19,407 nt of DNA from NCBI GenBank assembly GCA_021030915.1, contig JAGEMR010000250.1, forward strand, positions 1 through 19,407. The letters are read 5' to 3'. Positions 1 through 10,067 of the stretch are shown piece by piece (the stretch's first letter is position 1; each line of letters begins with the position of its first letter). Source of the stretch: Astrothelium macrocarpum (lineage: Eukaryota > Ascomycota > Dothideomycetes > Trypetheliales > Trypetheliaceae). Both the position numbers and the translations under genes were made by a program. The notes beneath the pieces were generated by a model. The model was given only the letters and a program-made list of their open reading frames with translations. It was not told the origin of the DNA and did not search any database.

Positions 1-46
1 CAGAAAACCACTTAAACTTTTGTCGCGTTCTAACTTTTTAACGACT

Positions 47-1720
47 ATGTCAATTTATGCTAAAGAAGAGAATATTATTCTTGTTATTAATGCAATTCAA
101 TCTGCAAAATTTCAAGGCAAAAATTTAAACCAACGCGCAACTGCGAAACATTACAACATCCCACAGAATTCATTAAACGACAGAATAAATAATTAACAAT
201 AACGCGCGTCAACTCAATCATAACGTCATAAATTGGATCAATTTGAAGAACAATCATTAGTCAAATACATATTCGATCAAGATTCAAAAGGGTTCCCATT
301 ACGTCTTTTTAATGTGGAAGATATGACCAATCTTTTATTAAAATCGTGCGAAGACAAGCCAATTGGCAGGCACTGAACAAGACGGTTTATCAACGCACAA
401 CCAGACCTCAAAACCAAATTCAATCACCCATACGATTATCAAAAAATATTACAAAAAGATCCAAAGATTATTTCGGATTAATTTGAATTATTACGCAATA
501 TAATAAATAAATATGGAATATATGAAAAGAATATCTATAATTTCGATGAAACAGATTTCATGATGGATATAATAACCGCGTCAATGATAATAACATATAT
601 TAAAAGACGTGACAAAACCAAATCTATATAATCTGACAATCGGAAATGGGCTATAATCATTGAATATATCAATATTAAAAATTGATGCATTCCGCCTTTT
701 ATTATTATTCAAGGCGTCTATCATCTCGCGAATTGGATTACAGAATTAGAATTTCCCGGCAATTAGATCATCAAACCTACTCCCAATGAATGGACCGATA
801 ATGAAACAGATTTGGATTAGATTCAATATTTTGACAAACATATAAAAGGCTATTCAAAAGATATATATCGATTATTAATTATTAATGGATACGAAAGCCA
901 TTTATCAGCCGAATTCAATAAATTTTATGACAAAAATAAAATTATTCCAGTCAATATATCTGCATATTCATTTCATTTATTTCAGTTATTGGATATCGCA
1001 TTATATTTATCTCTAAAACACGCGTATGATGATGAAATTAATCTATTAATCAAAATTATAATCAATCATATCATTAAATCCGAATTCTTCATCGCGTTTA
1101 AATCCGCCCATTTCAAAATTTTTACGGAATCAAATATCAAATCTGGATTCAGGGAAACTAGAATTGTATTTTAGAACCCAGATTCTGTGATTTCCAAATT
1201 AGATGTTCATTTAAGAACATCTATATCGTCGGATAATCATCCGTCAACCGCTCACGAATGGAAATCGCAAACCCCTTCCAACCCCCAATAAATAATCAAA
1301 CAATCCAATTTCATCAAAAAGCGAATTTCTACTCATCAAGGAAACTCTTTAACATCAATTATTGAAACTGTAAATCAGATAGCGAAGAATGCGCAGACAA
1401 TGGCGCATTCAATTATCTTTTTGACTGAACGAATGCGTATTCTTGAAGACGCAAATATGGCATTTACAAAACGTCGGAAGGCCAAAAAATCACATATACA
1501 ATTTGAAAAAACACTTAATATAAATGATTCTATAAAACTACTGACTGAGAAGAATTCGAAAAAGCGGTACATATCTGATGAAGACGAAAATAATAATCCA
1601 TTAAAAAAGACGACAGCGGTTTTACGATGATATGATAATTGCGGCGTAATTAGGCACAATACACGTATTTATAACAAAATTAAAGAAATAGATACTGAAT
1701 CAGAATCCGATGAAAAATAA
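47..1720 (+). pseudogene. Fot1/pogo-type transposase, inactivated by RIP-like stops
   Basis: A single reading frame runs from ATG 47 to TAA 1718-1720 (557 codons before the stop, a normal Fot1-family length) without any frameshift. It is cut by in-frame stops at 194, 200, 221, 374, 479, 629, 683, 764, 818, 1172, 1289 and 1628. Still readable are an N-terminal psq-like HTH (QRATAKHYNIPQNSL), the first catalytic block IYNFDET (Asp at 545-547), NEWTDNETDLD, a DGHGSH-like block now reading INGYESH, and a C-terminal zinc-knuckle remnant with an acidic DTESESDE tail. The second catalytic Asp has become Asn (884-886), a G-to-A change. Several stops fall where relatives have Trp (for example 764 and 818). 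The codons changed are those expected from C-to-T on either strand. It cannot encode an active enzyme. Confidence 0.9.
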
Positions 1721-1780
1721 ATAAATTTTCAAATTATTGTTATGTGTATTAATATTGATGGGGTATCTGATGCGGAAAGT

Positions 1781-1821
1781 GACCGACTGACTGATATGAC
1801 CGGCTGAGTGGTAAACCACGT
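1781..1821 (-). repeat. E1 right terminal inverted repeat with two 17-bp-spaced boxes
   Basis: Read inward on the minus strand from 1821 there are 14 bp (ACGTGGTTTACCAC), then TCAGCCGGTCATATCAG, then TCAGTCGGTC. The two TCAGYCGGTC boxes start exactly 17 bp apart (plus-strand 1798-1807 and 1781-1790). TA follows at 1822-1823. The matching left TIR is outside the window, so inverted-repeat status is inferred from the shared layout with E2 and E3. Confidence 0.65.
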
Positions 1822-1823
1822 TA

Positions 1824-2925
1824 ATTGAATTAAATCAATTTCCGAATTTTTTTTAAAAAAAAAATTTTGAATAATAAAATTAAAAATATAATTTTGATAA
1901 TATATTCTTTTTATATAAATATTTCATAAAATTCTTTAATTTTTCAAATAATTATTAATAAAATGATAAAATATATTATTAATTAAAGAATTATCATTAA
2001 TAATAATATCAAATTTAAAAATAAAATGATATTTTTCAAAAAAAGATTAAAAAATTGTCCATTAATTTTTTTTAAAATATTCAAAGATCGTATGAAATTC
2101 TAAAAAAATTCATCGAAATTAATAATAAAAATCTATTTAATGAATATAAATATTTAAAAGAAGATATTGATTGAATGAAATCCAAATATCTAATAAAATA
2201 TGAATATTTATCAAAATTTTATCAAAATAATTTCATATAATAATTTATTATTTATCAAAAATTTGATTAATTAAAAAAATGAGAATTTGAAATATTATTG
2301 ATAAAATATTGATTATTTTAGAATTCAATAATTGATAAAAAATATGAAATTCAGATTATTATATAAAAATATGAAATAAATTATATATAATAATCAATCT
2401 TATTAATATTTTTTGAATAATTTATTTTTGAAATGTTTTTTTATATAATTTTATTTCCAATTTTTTCAATTTATTTATATTATGATTGATTATTTTTTTA
2501 TATAAATAGATCATTTATTGATCAGTCATTTTTTTCATATAAAATAATTGAATATTATAATTAATTTCATAAATTCGTAAAAAATATTTATAAAAATTCA
2601 TATAAATAAAATGATTATATAAATATTTTTGATAATAAAAAATTTTTTGATTATTTTTATATATCAGTTCATTTTTATATAATTCATAAAAAAAAAAATA
2701 AAAATTTGAAATTATTTTTCGAAATTTTCAGATAAAAATGATTTCAGATGATTCAATTGAATTAAAAAATGACAATTCCATATTTATTTGATCTCAATCA
2801 AATGTATGAGATGAAAGGTGCAGAATTTTCTTTTACGGCTGAAATTTATGAATTTATTCTGAATTATTCACGATCCGTGCATATGCATGAATTTGCATAT
2901 CAATTCATAAAAAAGCAATTCTTAA
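1824..2925. other. AT-rich, gene-free tract (probable RIP-affected compartment)
   Basis: About 1.1 kb of very AT-rich DNA with long A and T runs and frequent ATAT/AATT words. I see no reading frame with protein-like composition, no TIR and no RNA gene. Composition changes sharply to GC-balanced at about 2920-2930. A frame that starts at 2769 crosses this boundary and looks accidental. The tract fits old, heavily mutated repeat DNA next to E1. Confidence 0.7.
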
Positions 2926-3665
2926 GACCTCTGGCTTCAGGCCGAGTATTACAGTCTTTTGGCGTAGTCAATCTAATAGTCAGGGCACCCCAACTGGTAA
3001 GCCTAGCCCAGCTGGTCAGATCTTGCACCAGACGCCTGTTGGGTAGAGTATCACTCTTTCATCCTGCAATCCCTCTTCTCTCCAACAAAGCGAGAAATTG
3101 AGATATCGTCTGGAGTTCCGGATTTATGAGTACGGCATGGGTCCTGACGGAGTTGTTGTCCCATACGCACAGTATTTTTGCATGATTGCGCAGTAGAATT
3201 ATTGAATTATTGCCTTTGGCTGAACGTAGATTGGTATGACCCCAGGGCACGCACGTTCCAGGTCGCGCCTCCGAAGTGGCACAATCCCGTCTGTTTGCTT
3301 ATTTTCGCCGTCAATGGATAATTCACGCGAGAGGCTTTGAAAGTGTAGGCATTTGATTCGGTGGGAACAGTGCCTTCAAGGTTCTTTGATGCTGCAAGTC
3401 TTCGCTATCGACTGCGCCCTGCAGCAGTTCGCACTGTGCGTTCTACACATGTGCTGCTTGAAACAACACACCACCTCGATTTGCCTTTGCAGGCTGAATG
3501 TTGTAGGACTCTGCCAATCTGGAAAGGATGTAGGCTTGTTTCCCTTTTCTTCAAAATCTCATGCTGGGCTGTGACATGTTTTCGCCTTTCATGACTCCTG
3601 CGATCGAATTCTATCTTGCACAACTTTTCCATTTTATGTCCTGAGCGACGAAGCTAGGCGTAGAC
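2926..3665. other. Intergenic region upstream of the surface-protein gene
   Basis: GC-balanced DNA with no convincing gene. A 63-codon minus-strand frame (3059-3250) has a fairly protein-like translation ending SQFLALLERRGIAG, but it has no recognisable domain or splice partner; it could be a gene relic. Plus-strand frames at 3353-3594 overlap one another and look accidental. Pyrimidine-rich stretches just before 3666 would suit a fungal promoter or 5'UTR, but I find no clear TATA box. Confidence 0.5.
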
Positions 3666-5444
3666 ATGTTTTTGCATCTCCGTTTGGTCCCCTTGAATCT
3701 TTCGACCTTTCTCTGGGCTAATCTCGTGGTGGAGTCGCATGGTGCGACGACTGGAGTCGGCGACTACGTAGCATCAGGCATTGGAGCAAAACCGACGCTT
3801 CCAATGAACTCAACAACAAGTCCAATAAGTCAATCGAATTTTTTTACTATTGCACGCTCGACATCATCTACCCTGACCGGGCAAAGGCCGAATTCAATTG
3901 CTTCAGAAAAATCTGTCACCCTGCCAGGCAGTCTAAATTCTTTAATATCCCCAATACACAGCGAGGAGGGCGGTCAATTAATCACTGGAACTCATTCTAA
4001 CTTGTCAATTGCCTCTACTTCATCGTGCAGTTGGATGCAAATAATTGGCACAACAGCATCCTGTGGACCTCTAAATCCTTTTGCTTTGCCTAGCACCGGC
4101 AGCGGTAAGTCCAATTCCTTTTCATGATGTCGTCTTTTTCGATAACGTGGAGGCTTTGTTCCATGACTGTTTTAGTCTTCAAATAGCATTTAGGAAGAAT
4201 TGGTCAAATGAAATGCTTTTGCAAGGCACGATAAGATTTTTTCGGTCAGGGAATGCGATGTTCAAGAAACCCTCAACACAGAAATGGGAGGACAACATAC
4301 AACATAATCGAGTTCTGTTTTACTGATCAAGCTACTAATTGAAATTTAGGATTGTCTTATGCTAGTAGCTGTTCCGAGCTTGGTACAAGTTGGAGTGCTT
4401 CTGCTTCCGTATGGAAAAATGAAAATCTTTCCCAACCTATTAAGACCATATGGTACACGACTACATATACTACTACTATATACAGTGGGGAATTCTATAC
4501 GTTGTGTGATGGCCATCCCCGCCCACGGGAGCCTAATCCTTCTTCGACCATTTCCTTATCGTCCTCATCGTATGAGAATTCGGAACTTCTTCCAATGACC
4601 GGCTCCTATACTGGTCATTCCCCGATTTGTAGCGTCGACTCAAAAGATTGCACTTCATATCAAAGCGCTCAACCAACATCCTCTTACTACACCACATCTC
4701 CAGTCTTCAATAAGTTTTGCAACCCTAACTTTTGTAGTGGATGTACAATATCGGCTGGCACCGTTGAGATGTATTATGCACCGGTCACTCAAAACGTCTC
4801 TCGTAATATGTGTGCAAGCTCTCCAGTCGCAGGCCCCTTACTGTCTACACGTACAGATCTCCCAAGTGGTGAGTGAGGTCCATAAGCTTGCGTCCAAATT
4901 CTCCGCTAAGTCTTGAGGCTCACTAGATCCTCATAATTTAAATGGCTCTGATCCTAGCACGGTATCTGATGGATACACCTTTTACTTAAATAGCGTTTAT
5001 ATTTCCATGCAAGAGGTGTATGCCCGGGACCTCTGCGGAAATGCTGTAGGCTCTTCATATCCGGGACATATTTTAACGCTTGCGTCTAGCGATGTTTCCA
5101 GTGCACGATTCGAGACGGGAGCCACTTTTGGGGATGGCGCTGAAATAGAGTATCTTGCGTACTCGTTCAATTATGCCGACCTGAATTTCCCAGTTCCCTG
5201 GAGTGCATATTCTGGCCAGTCTTCATGCTTTTGTGTCTATACCTCACCTATTGCATCATTTAATGAGTCCTGTCCATGTAGCACAATAATTGATACCGCT
5301 TACAAACCAGCACTCGTCGTACCACCTGAAGTTCGTACCTTGGATCCTGCGTGGGCACATTGTGCTATTCCATTCGGAGGATTCTACGATCCGCCTCATG
5401 CGCTCACAGCGCAGGGCTTCGCCGATGTTCCACAGCCAAGCTAG
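3666..5444 (+). CDS. Secreted, Cys/Ser/Thr-rich fungal surface glycoprotein, N-terminal part up to an in-frame TAG
   Basis: Three exons: 3666-4104, 4350-4868 and 4927-5444 (491 aa). Intron 1 (4105-4349, 245 nt) has donor GTAAGT, branch point ACTAAT and acceptor TTTAG. Intron 2 (4869-4926, 58 nt) has donor GTGAGT. Both junctions keep phase 1 and join the frames exactly. The first ~26 residues form a hydrophobic signal peptide (FLHLRLVPLNLSTFLWANLVV). Next come a Ser/Thr-rich stretch, a Cys-containing ASSCSELGTSWSASASVW block, a WYTTTYTTTIYSG segment, FCNPNFCSGCTI...MYYAP, a domain starting SDGYTFYLNSVY, and LDPAWAHC...YDPPHAL. These motifs recur in large ascomycete cell-surface proteins of unknown biochemical function. 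The frame stops at TAG 5442-5444, yet it continues without shift into the anchored repeat region downstream, so this product alone would lack its wall/membrane anchor. The exon model is firm; adhesive or wall function is inference. Confidence 0.8.
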
Positions 5445-7115
5445 ATGCCTATTGATTCTATTAGCAGTTCAATGCTCGCATCCCTCCCAACGGCGAAACC
5501 AGCTGCGACATTAACTGATCCAGGGGCTAAAGCGACTACAACTCCGGATTTCGAACGTAATACCTCACCCACTGGAGATTTTCAAGCATCTGGATCTTAT
5601 AGTGCATCGCATAACGACGCACCTACTACAAGATCTAATAACAACCCCCTTTCTACGTATAGAGGTGGGAACGCGCCTCATACTAGCGCGAGCTACAGTA
5701 AACCAACGTCCGTCAAACCCCAAGAAGGTAGTGACACTCAAAAGAATGCGTTGCAGCAGGCGGAAGAAACACAAGGTGATCAATCCGTGGGGGGCATTTG
5801 GAGTGTTATTAGTGCTGCCATTGGAAATCCTGCTGATCCTAAGGACCCAGGCGTCATACCTGGAGAGGCCACCAAAACTGGCGATCGTTCAGACAACTCT
5901 AATAGTGCCGACATAACCGTTGGTGGACTTCACGTGGCTTCACACGCTCAAGAACTAAGTTTTGCCGTATTCGATGGTATAAGAATCACAGCTGGCGCTT
6001 CAGCAACAACGATTGGCAACCAATATATGTCTTTGGGATCTAATGGCTTGCTTGTCTGGGGTCATCATGGGAACGACCTATCAACAATTGCGGTGATCAA
6101 CACAGGTACCGATCCGAAGGTAACACCTGCACCGCTGAAGTACGGAACTTCAGCTGTCATCACAAACGGCCAGAGTGCGTACGTTCTGGGTCCTGGGATG
6201 ACTTTGACTGCTGGTGGTATTACCACTATCGCCGGTACGAAGATATCTTTGGCCTCAGATGGAAACTTCGCAGTCATTGGATCCTCAACGCAGATTCTAG
6301 GAACCCCTGCGATTGTGGTAACACCAGTGTCTCTCATCGTTGGAAGTCCCACATTCGCCGTTAAAAGTGATGGCAACCATGCCTTCGCTCCAGATTCGAC
6401 GCCAGCACTGGGTGATATTGCAACCATGTATGGAACGCGCAGTTCCCTTTCCGCAGAGCACAGCCATGTCTTCATTGGTTCCTCGATTGAGACACTAGGC
6501 GACGAAAGTTCGCCAACCACGTTCCTCGCCCTCACCATCGGTACCGCAGCTTTCACAGCAGACGCCGTGGGTGCCTATGTTCTCGCTCCCAGTGTAACGC
6601 TCACGCCTGGTGAAGCAGTCACATTCCACGGCACGCGCATTTCTCTCGCCGCCAATGACGTTTCTGCACTCATTGGCTCTTCCACTAAGACGCTTCGCCC
6701 GTCCCCCACACTGGCAATACTAACGGTAAACGGCCAATCTTTCACGGCGAATAATATGGGGGATTATATCTTTGCACCGGAGACAACCCTGACGCCCGGA
6801 GGGAAGTTGACATTTCACGGAAGCGTAATGAGCCTGGCGAGCAATAAGGCGTACATGGTTGTCGGGAGTTCCACTGAGATGTTGGAGTCTTCGACGAGCG
6901 AAACAATCGTTGGCGGTGGAATCGCAAGCGAAACGAACAGTGCAATTGGGACGCAGGGTGGGAGTGAAGCAAATAGTGTTGATCTGCCAGCTACCACGGG
7001 AATCAGTGCAGGGGCGAATACAGGTAGTTCGGCGGCCTTGAAAATGATGAGAAAGGAGTCTTGGACTATTTTGGCTGTCACGATAGGAATTTTAATCGTA
7101 GTAGTAGTTTTGTAA
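5445..7115 (+). CDS. C-terminal repeat and anchor region of the same surface glycoprotein, beyond the TAG
   Basis: This 556-codon frame follows the TAG in the same phase, so 3666-7115 would be one 1048-residue protein but for one codon. Residues 1-155 are Ser/Thr/Pro/Asn-rich and likely O-glycosylated. From about 5913 to 6885 there are five diverged ~50-65-residue repeats of the pattern (L)T(V/I)G...FTA...Y.(L/F)AP..TLTPG...TFHGT.(I/M)SLAS...VIGSST..L, usual in fungal surface proteins downstream of the DPAW/DPP block. The C-terminus is a hydrophobic segment (WTILAVTIGILIVVVVL) ending the chain after a Gly/Ser/Ala stretch, as in GPI-anchor signals, although a tail anchor is possible. It has no signal peptide of its own, so a separate gene starting at ATG 5445 is unlikely. 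No further stops in 1.67 kb imply that the interruption is recent or bypassed. Confidence 0.75.
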   Translation: MPIDSISSSMLASLPTAKPAATLTDPGAKATTTPDFERNTSPTGDFQASGSYSASHNDAPTTRSNNNPLSTYRGGNAPHTSASYSKPTSVKPQEGSDTQKNALQQAEETQGDQSVGGIWSVISAAIGNPADPKDPGVIPGEATKTGDRSDNSNSADITVGGLHVASHAQELSFAVFDGIRITAGASATTIGNQYMSLGSNGLLVWGHHGNDLSTIAVINTGTDPKVTPAPLKYGTSAVITNGQSAYVLGPGMTLTAGGITTIAGTKISLASDGNFAVIGSSTQILGTPAIVVTPVSLIVGSPTFAVKSDGNHAFAPDSTPALGDIATMYGTRSSLSAEHSHVFIGSSIETLGDESSPTTFLALTIGTAAFTADAVGAYVLAPSVTLTPGEAVTFHGTRISLAANDVSALIGSSTKTLRPSPTLAILTVNGQSFTANNMGDYIFAPETTLTPGGKLTFHGSVMSLASNKAYMVVGSSTEMLESSTSETIVGGGIASETNSAIGTQGGSEANSVDLPATTGISAGANTGSSAALKMMRKESWTILAVTIGILIVVVVL

Positions 7116-7880
7116 TTTATCTCCAGGTCATTCTAAGGTTATAAGAGGGGTTTGCGGATCCTTACGTTAAGCCACGTGTAATAAGTGAGATCCACTAGCA
7201 TTTTGTGTATAGATGAATCTTGGCGTACTTGGGGGTACCAATGCCTTCAGCGTAACACAAAGTTCGGTTTTCTGAATAACGTCAAAAATCGTGAAGTATT
7301 TCCAGTTTACAAAAAATCAGAAATCTCAAGAAGAAAACAACGATAGCATAGCTTAGCCAAGGTGATGGACGTTTGCCGGGCTTTAACAGTAGTACAGGAA
7401 TACGATGAGGAAAAATATCCCGTTGCTTACAGAGGAATTGGAGGACTCGCAATACTTATGTAAGTATGGTGTAGCGAAGGCAAATGATTGGAGTGTTTCC
7501 GCAGTGGCAGCGTCGCCAGGCGACACGGCTAGAACTGAGAATTACTTCGGACGTAATCCCGTATTATCCGCTCACAAATACTTGAAGCCATTCGAAGGTT
7601 TTTGAGACTTCTTGCCCAGTAGTCTTCATTGCAAAGTTGACGCATGAGCTTTTGAAAATGTTAGGTGTCAGCCTTGGGGGTCATCCTAGTGTGTGGCTTT
7701 TTTATTTCTTATTTTTTATTTTTCATTTTCACTTTTGCGGTTTCCCAATTAGGCTAGTCAGGGGGCCATTCTGTTTGTTATTCGGCTTCAAGAATTCTGC
7801 AACTGTGCACCTTCTCCATCTCTCGCCCGCGCGGCCGTTATCTAATGCAGCCGTTCGGGTTAGATTATAGAGTTCAGCTA
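7116..7880. other. Intergenic spacer between the surface-protein gene and transposon E2
   Basis: No convincing gene. Short frames at 7405-7605 and 7637-7870 have no recognisable motif. A T-rich run lies near 7698-7735. The start presumably contains the 3'UTR of the surface-protein gene, but no canonical poly(A) signal is obvious. Confidence 0.5.
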
Positions 7881-7930
7881 AGTCAGCGTATGGGGAAACG
7901 AGCACCCCCCCGAAACGAGCACCCCCCACC
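7881..7930 (+). repeat. E2 left TIR containing a tandem 17-bp repeat
   Basis: After 14 bp (AGTCAGCGTATGGG) come two head-to-tail copies of GAAACGAGCACCCCCC starting at 7895 and 7912, a pitch of 17 bp. The only difference from the right TIR is a C in the second box (ACCCCCCACC against ACCCTCCACC). The repeats are likely binding sites for the CENP-B-type domain of the transposase, by analogy with the family. Confidence 0.9.
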
Positions 7931-7975
7931 TTTTCGTCTCATCCAGTAAGGAGGTGATTATTTCAACAACAACGG

Positions 7976-9577
7976 CTAGGATTGAAATTTTGAACGCATG
8001 GCGCTATATACAGGCTGTTGGGCAGCGCTGGAAGGTGTTTTTTCAGCTTTTGGCGCTGATTTGGCTGGTGGAGCAGCTGTTGTTTTCGCCGCTTCAGCAA
8101 TCGCCTTTTTGAGCTCCTCCCCATTCGCAAACTGCTTATTCGCATCTAATTTAATTGCCTTTTGTGATGGCTGCTTTGTACTTTGCTTAATTTGGTGTTT
8201 TAAATGTGAATTGGCCTGCTCCAGCGCTGCTATACGTGTCGTCGCGCTATCTAATCCTTTGCCTGCCTTCTGAAGCAAACGCCTCATCTCCCTACCATGC
8301 TGCTCAGCTGATTTCAATGAAATGACAGCAATTTGAAGCTGTTGTCTGTTATGTGGCGTTTCAGGAGATGCCGAAAGTCGCTTTGATGGAGGTGTTCTAG
8401 GCCTGGGCTGTGGTCCCATTTGTGGATTGAATACAAATGGTGAGCTGAGTGGTTTGTTGAAGTTGAATGGGATAAGACCTGATGCTTTCCAGCCAGCACG
8501 TATATTCGATTGTGTAAGGCCTTCCTGACGTGCTTTATTGTAACAAGAAATAAAACGATCCTTCTTAACAGGGGCAGCATCGTCCAAAACACCGAGATCT
8601 TCGATATAATGACGATATCGACTTTTGACAGGACTGAAACCACACAAATCCAATGGCTGAAAGATATGAGAGCTGTGAGGAGGCATAAACACCAAATGGA
8701 TATCAAGCTCGAATTTGCAAATGTATATAAAGTCCACACTGATGTGGCTAGTATGTCCATCTAATAACAACATTCGACGTCGGTTAGACTGAGAACGTGT
8801 TGATGGATCGAATATATGCTTCAGTCACATCAATCCAATCTCATTCGATGTCCAGCCATTCGGGGAGACGGTATAATTCCAATTTGGTAGCTCGTTCGAC
8901 CGAAACCAGGTGGTCTGAAGATGCTTTCTTTTAAAAATAATGAATGGATCGATAAAACGATCTAATGCATTAATAATTTCAATTATTGATACCCACGGTC
9001 GATTTTCTGATGTCTTCTTTAAAGCAAGCTTTTTTCCAGAACGTGCCATCACTCTGGAATTGGAACATATGCCTAGCCCTACGCCAGCTTCGTCCATATT
9101 CCATACGTCTTCCAGCCGAATATTGAGCCGCTTTCTTGTCTCTTCAAACAACGTCAAAAATAGCCTGACCTCCTCTTCAGATGCGTATTCTGTTCTTTTG
9201 GCATCTAGCTTTCGTCCTATCATAGAAGCGACGCGTGGATTTCGCTTCATAAAATTGTTGATTCATCGTTTACCAATGGGATTGCTATCTCCACCAGCTT
9301 GGGTACATCGAGTGGCCATTTCACGAACACGAACGTGGCTAGGCGGATAACCACGGTCATCCTCTTCCATAATCCATTGTATAATATGATCCTCTTGATG
9401 AGGACTCAATCGCTGTTGATGTTCGTGGCTGAGATGCTTATTTTGTCGACCTTGGATGCGTTTTGAGAGGGTGGCTCTGGGTATACGATACGCCTTAGCA
9501 AGTTGTTTTATTGACGAAATCTTACCAGATTCGTAATCAGCGATAGCAAGAGCATAGATGGCTTCACGATCAGCCAT
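7976..9577 (-). pseudogene. E2 pogo-like transposase, nearly intact, two in-frame TGA stops
   Basis: A single minus-strand frame of 533 codons runs from ATG 9575-9577 to the stop at 7976-7978, with no frameshift. It has an N-terminal psq/CENP-B HTH (SIKQLAKAYRIPRATLSKRI), a second CENPB-type HTH ending in MATRCTQAGG...IGKR, and a DDE_1 catalytic core: VWNMDEAG (Asp 9092-9094), LLLDGHTSH (Asp 8759-8761) and QPLDLCGFSPVK (Asp 8648-8650), with 36 residues between the last two. A helical, Ala/Lys/Gln-rich C-terminus follows, without the zinc knuckle seen in E1. TGA at 9263-9265 interrupts IGKR-*-INNFMKRNP and TGA at 8825-8827 interrupts NEIGLM-*-LKHIF; relatives have Trp at both sites. All catalytic residues survive, so the copy is dead only through these two codons. 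Confidence 0.88.
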
Positions 9578-9639
9578 ATTGAGACACTGTGGTGGGTGGT
9601 GGAGCGTGTGGAGTGAAATGAGGCGAAATAAAATTAAGG

Positions 9640-9689
9640 GGTGGAGGGTGCTCGTTTCGGGGGGGTGCTCGTTTCCCCATACGCTGACT
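9640..9689 (-). repeat. E2 right TIR
   Basis: Reverse complement of the left TIR with one mismatch. It contains the same pair of GAAACGAGCAC boxes (minus strand) at 17-bp pitch and C7/G7 runs, and is followed by the TA duplication at 9690-9691. Confidence 0.9.
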
Positions 9690-9691
9690 TA

Positions 9692-10067
9692 CGTCGACGA
9701 TGCTAAGCCCGATTGCGTAACTTTCCCAGACCGTATAAGCCTTGAAACGAGTTCCAGATTAGCTTTCGCGTTCTGTCGCGCTGATTCGTGAGCACAAGGA
9801 GGCAATGCGGCGTAGCAGGGAAAAGGTTATATTGCGCTGACAGGCAGTGCTCCCGTTCCTTTCAGGTTGTTGGTTCAACCGCATTCAGTTTTTGCTATAA
9901 AGAATCTGCATGCGAAGTTGCAGGCGTTAGCCGTCTCTGTACTTGCTTTACTACATTCATTGTAAGTATCGGGCTCTCTCAGAACTTCCTTTGGGGGACC
10001 GAAACTTATTTTTACATCCCATGACAACGCAGTGATACTATCGCGCTTACCTAACAATCATTTTCAA
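9692..10067. other. Intergenic region upstream of the small membrane-protein ORF
   Basis: GC-balanced, with no coding region I can support. A TATAAAG word at 9896-9902 lies about 165 bp before ATG 10068. A donor-like GTAAGT at 9962 and a branch-like CTAAC near 10051 suggest that a 5'UTR intron is possible, but no well-placed AG precedes the ATG. Confidence 0.4.
9896..9902 (+). promoter_or_regulatory. Possible TATA box
   Basis: TATAAAG in a moderately AT-rich context, on the strand of the downstream ORF at 10068. Based on the motif alone. Confidence 0.25.

Larger units (their letters stand above)
1..1821 (+). mobile_element. E1: RIP-degraded Fot1/pogo-like DNA transposon, left end outside the window
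   Basis: The segment holds a full-length but stop-riddled transposase reading frame and a recognisable right terminus. The right end is placed at 1821 because it is followed by TA (1822-1823) and because the last 14 bp before it are preceded by two direct repeats at 17-bp pitch, the same layout as in the two complete elements of this window. Only 46 bp precede the transposase ATG, so the left TIR lies upstream of position 1. The body is AT-shifted, whereas the last 60 bp (about 1759-1821) have stayed GC-balanced. The family assignment comes from the translation; the exact right boundary is inferred. Confidence 0.8.
7881..9689 (-). mobile_element. E2: complete pogo-like (Tc1/mariner superfamily) DNA transposon, 1809 bp
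   Basis: The element is bounded by 50-bp terminal inverted repeats (7881-7930 and 9640-9689) identical at 49 of 50 positions. It is flanked by TA at 7879-7880 and 9690-9691, the duplication expected of Tc1/mariner/pogo integration. It carries one transposase frame on the minus strand filling most of its length. Near-identical TIRs and an almost intact frame point to a recent insertion, or one protected from RIP, unlike E1. It lies between the surface-protein gene and the small membrane-protein ORF and interrupts neither. Confidence 0.93.

Noticed and set aside
2769..3101. 110-codon ORF crossing the AT-rich/GC-balanced boundary
   Set aside because: Its two halves have different base composition and no motif; the frame is open by chance.
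4081..4326. ORF overlapping the end of surface-protein exon 1
   Set aside because: Mostly inside intron 1 (4105-4349), whose donor, branch point and acceptor fit and preserve frame.
5316..5444. Possible intron hiding the TAG at 5442
   Set aside because: Two weak donors would be in phase with the CTAG acceptor, but splicing would delete the LDPAW/YDPPHAL block conserved in this protein type.
6065..6556. 163-codon minus-strand ORF
   Set aside because: Antisense shadow of the repeat region of the surface glycoprotein.
8510..8764. Plus-strand ORF inside E2
   Set aside because: Antisense shadow of the transposase catalytic domain.
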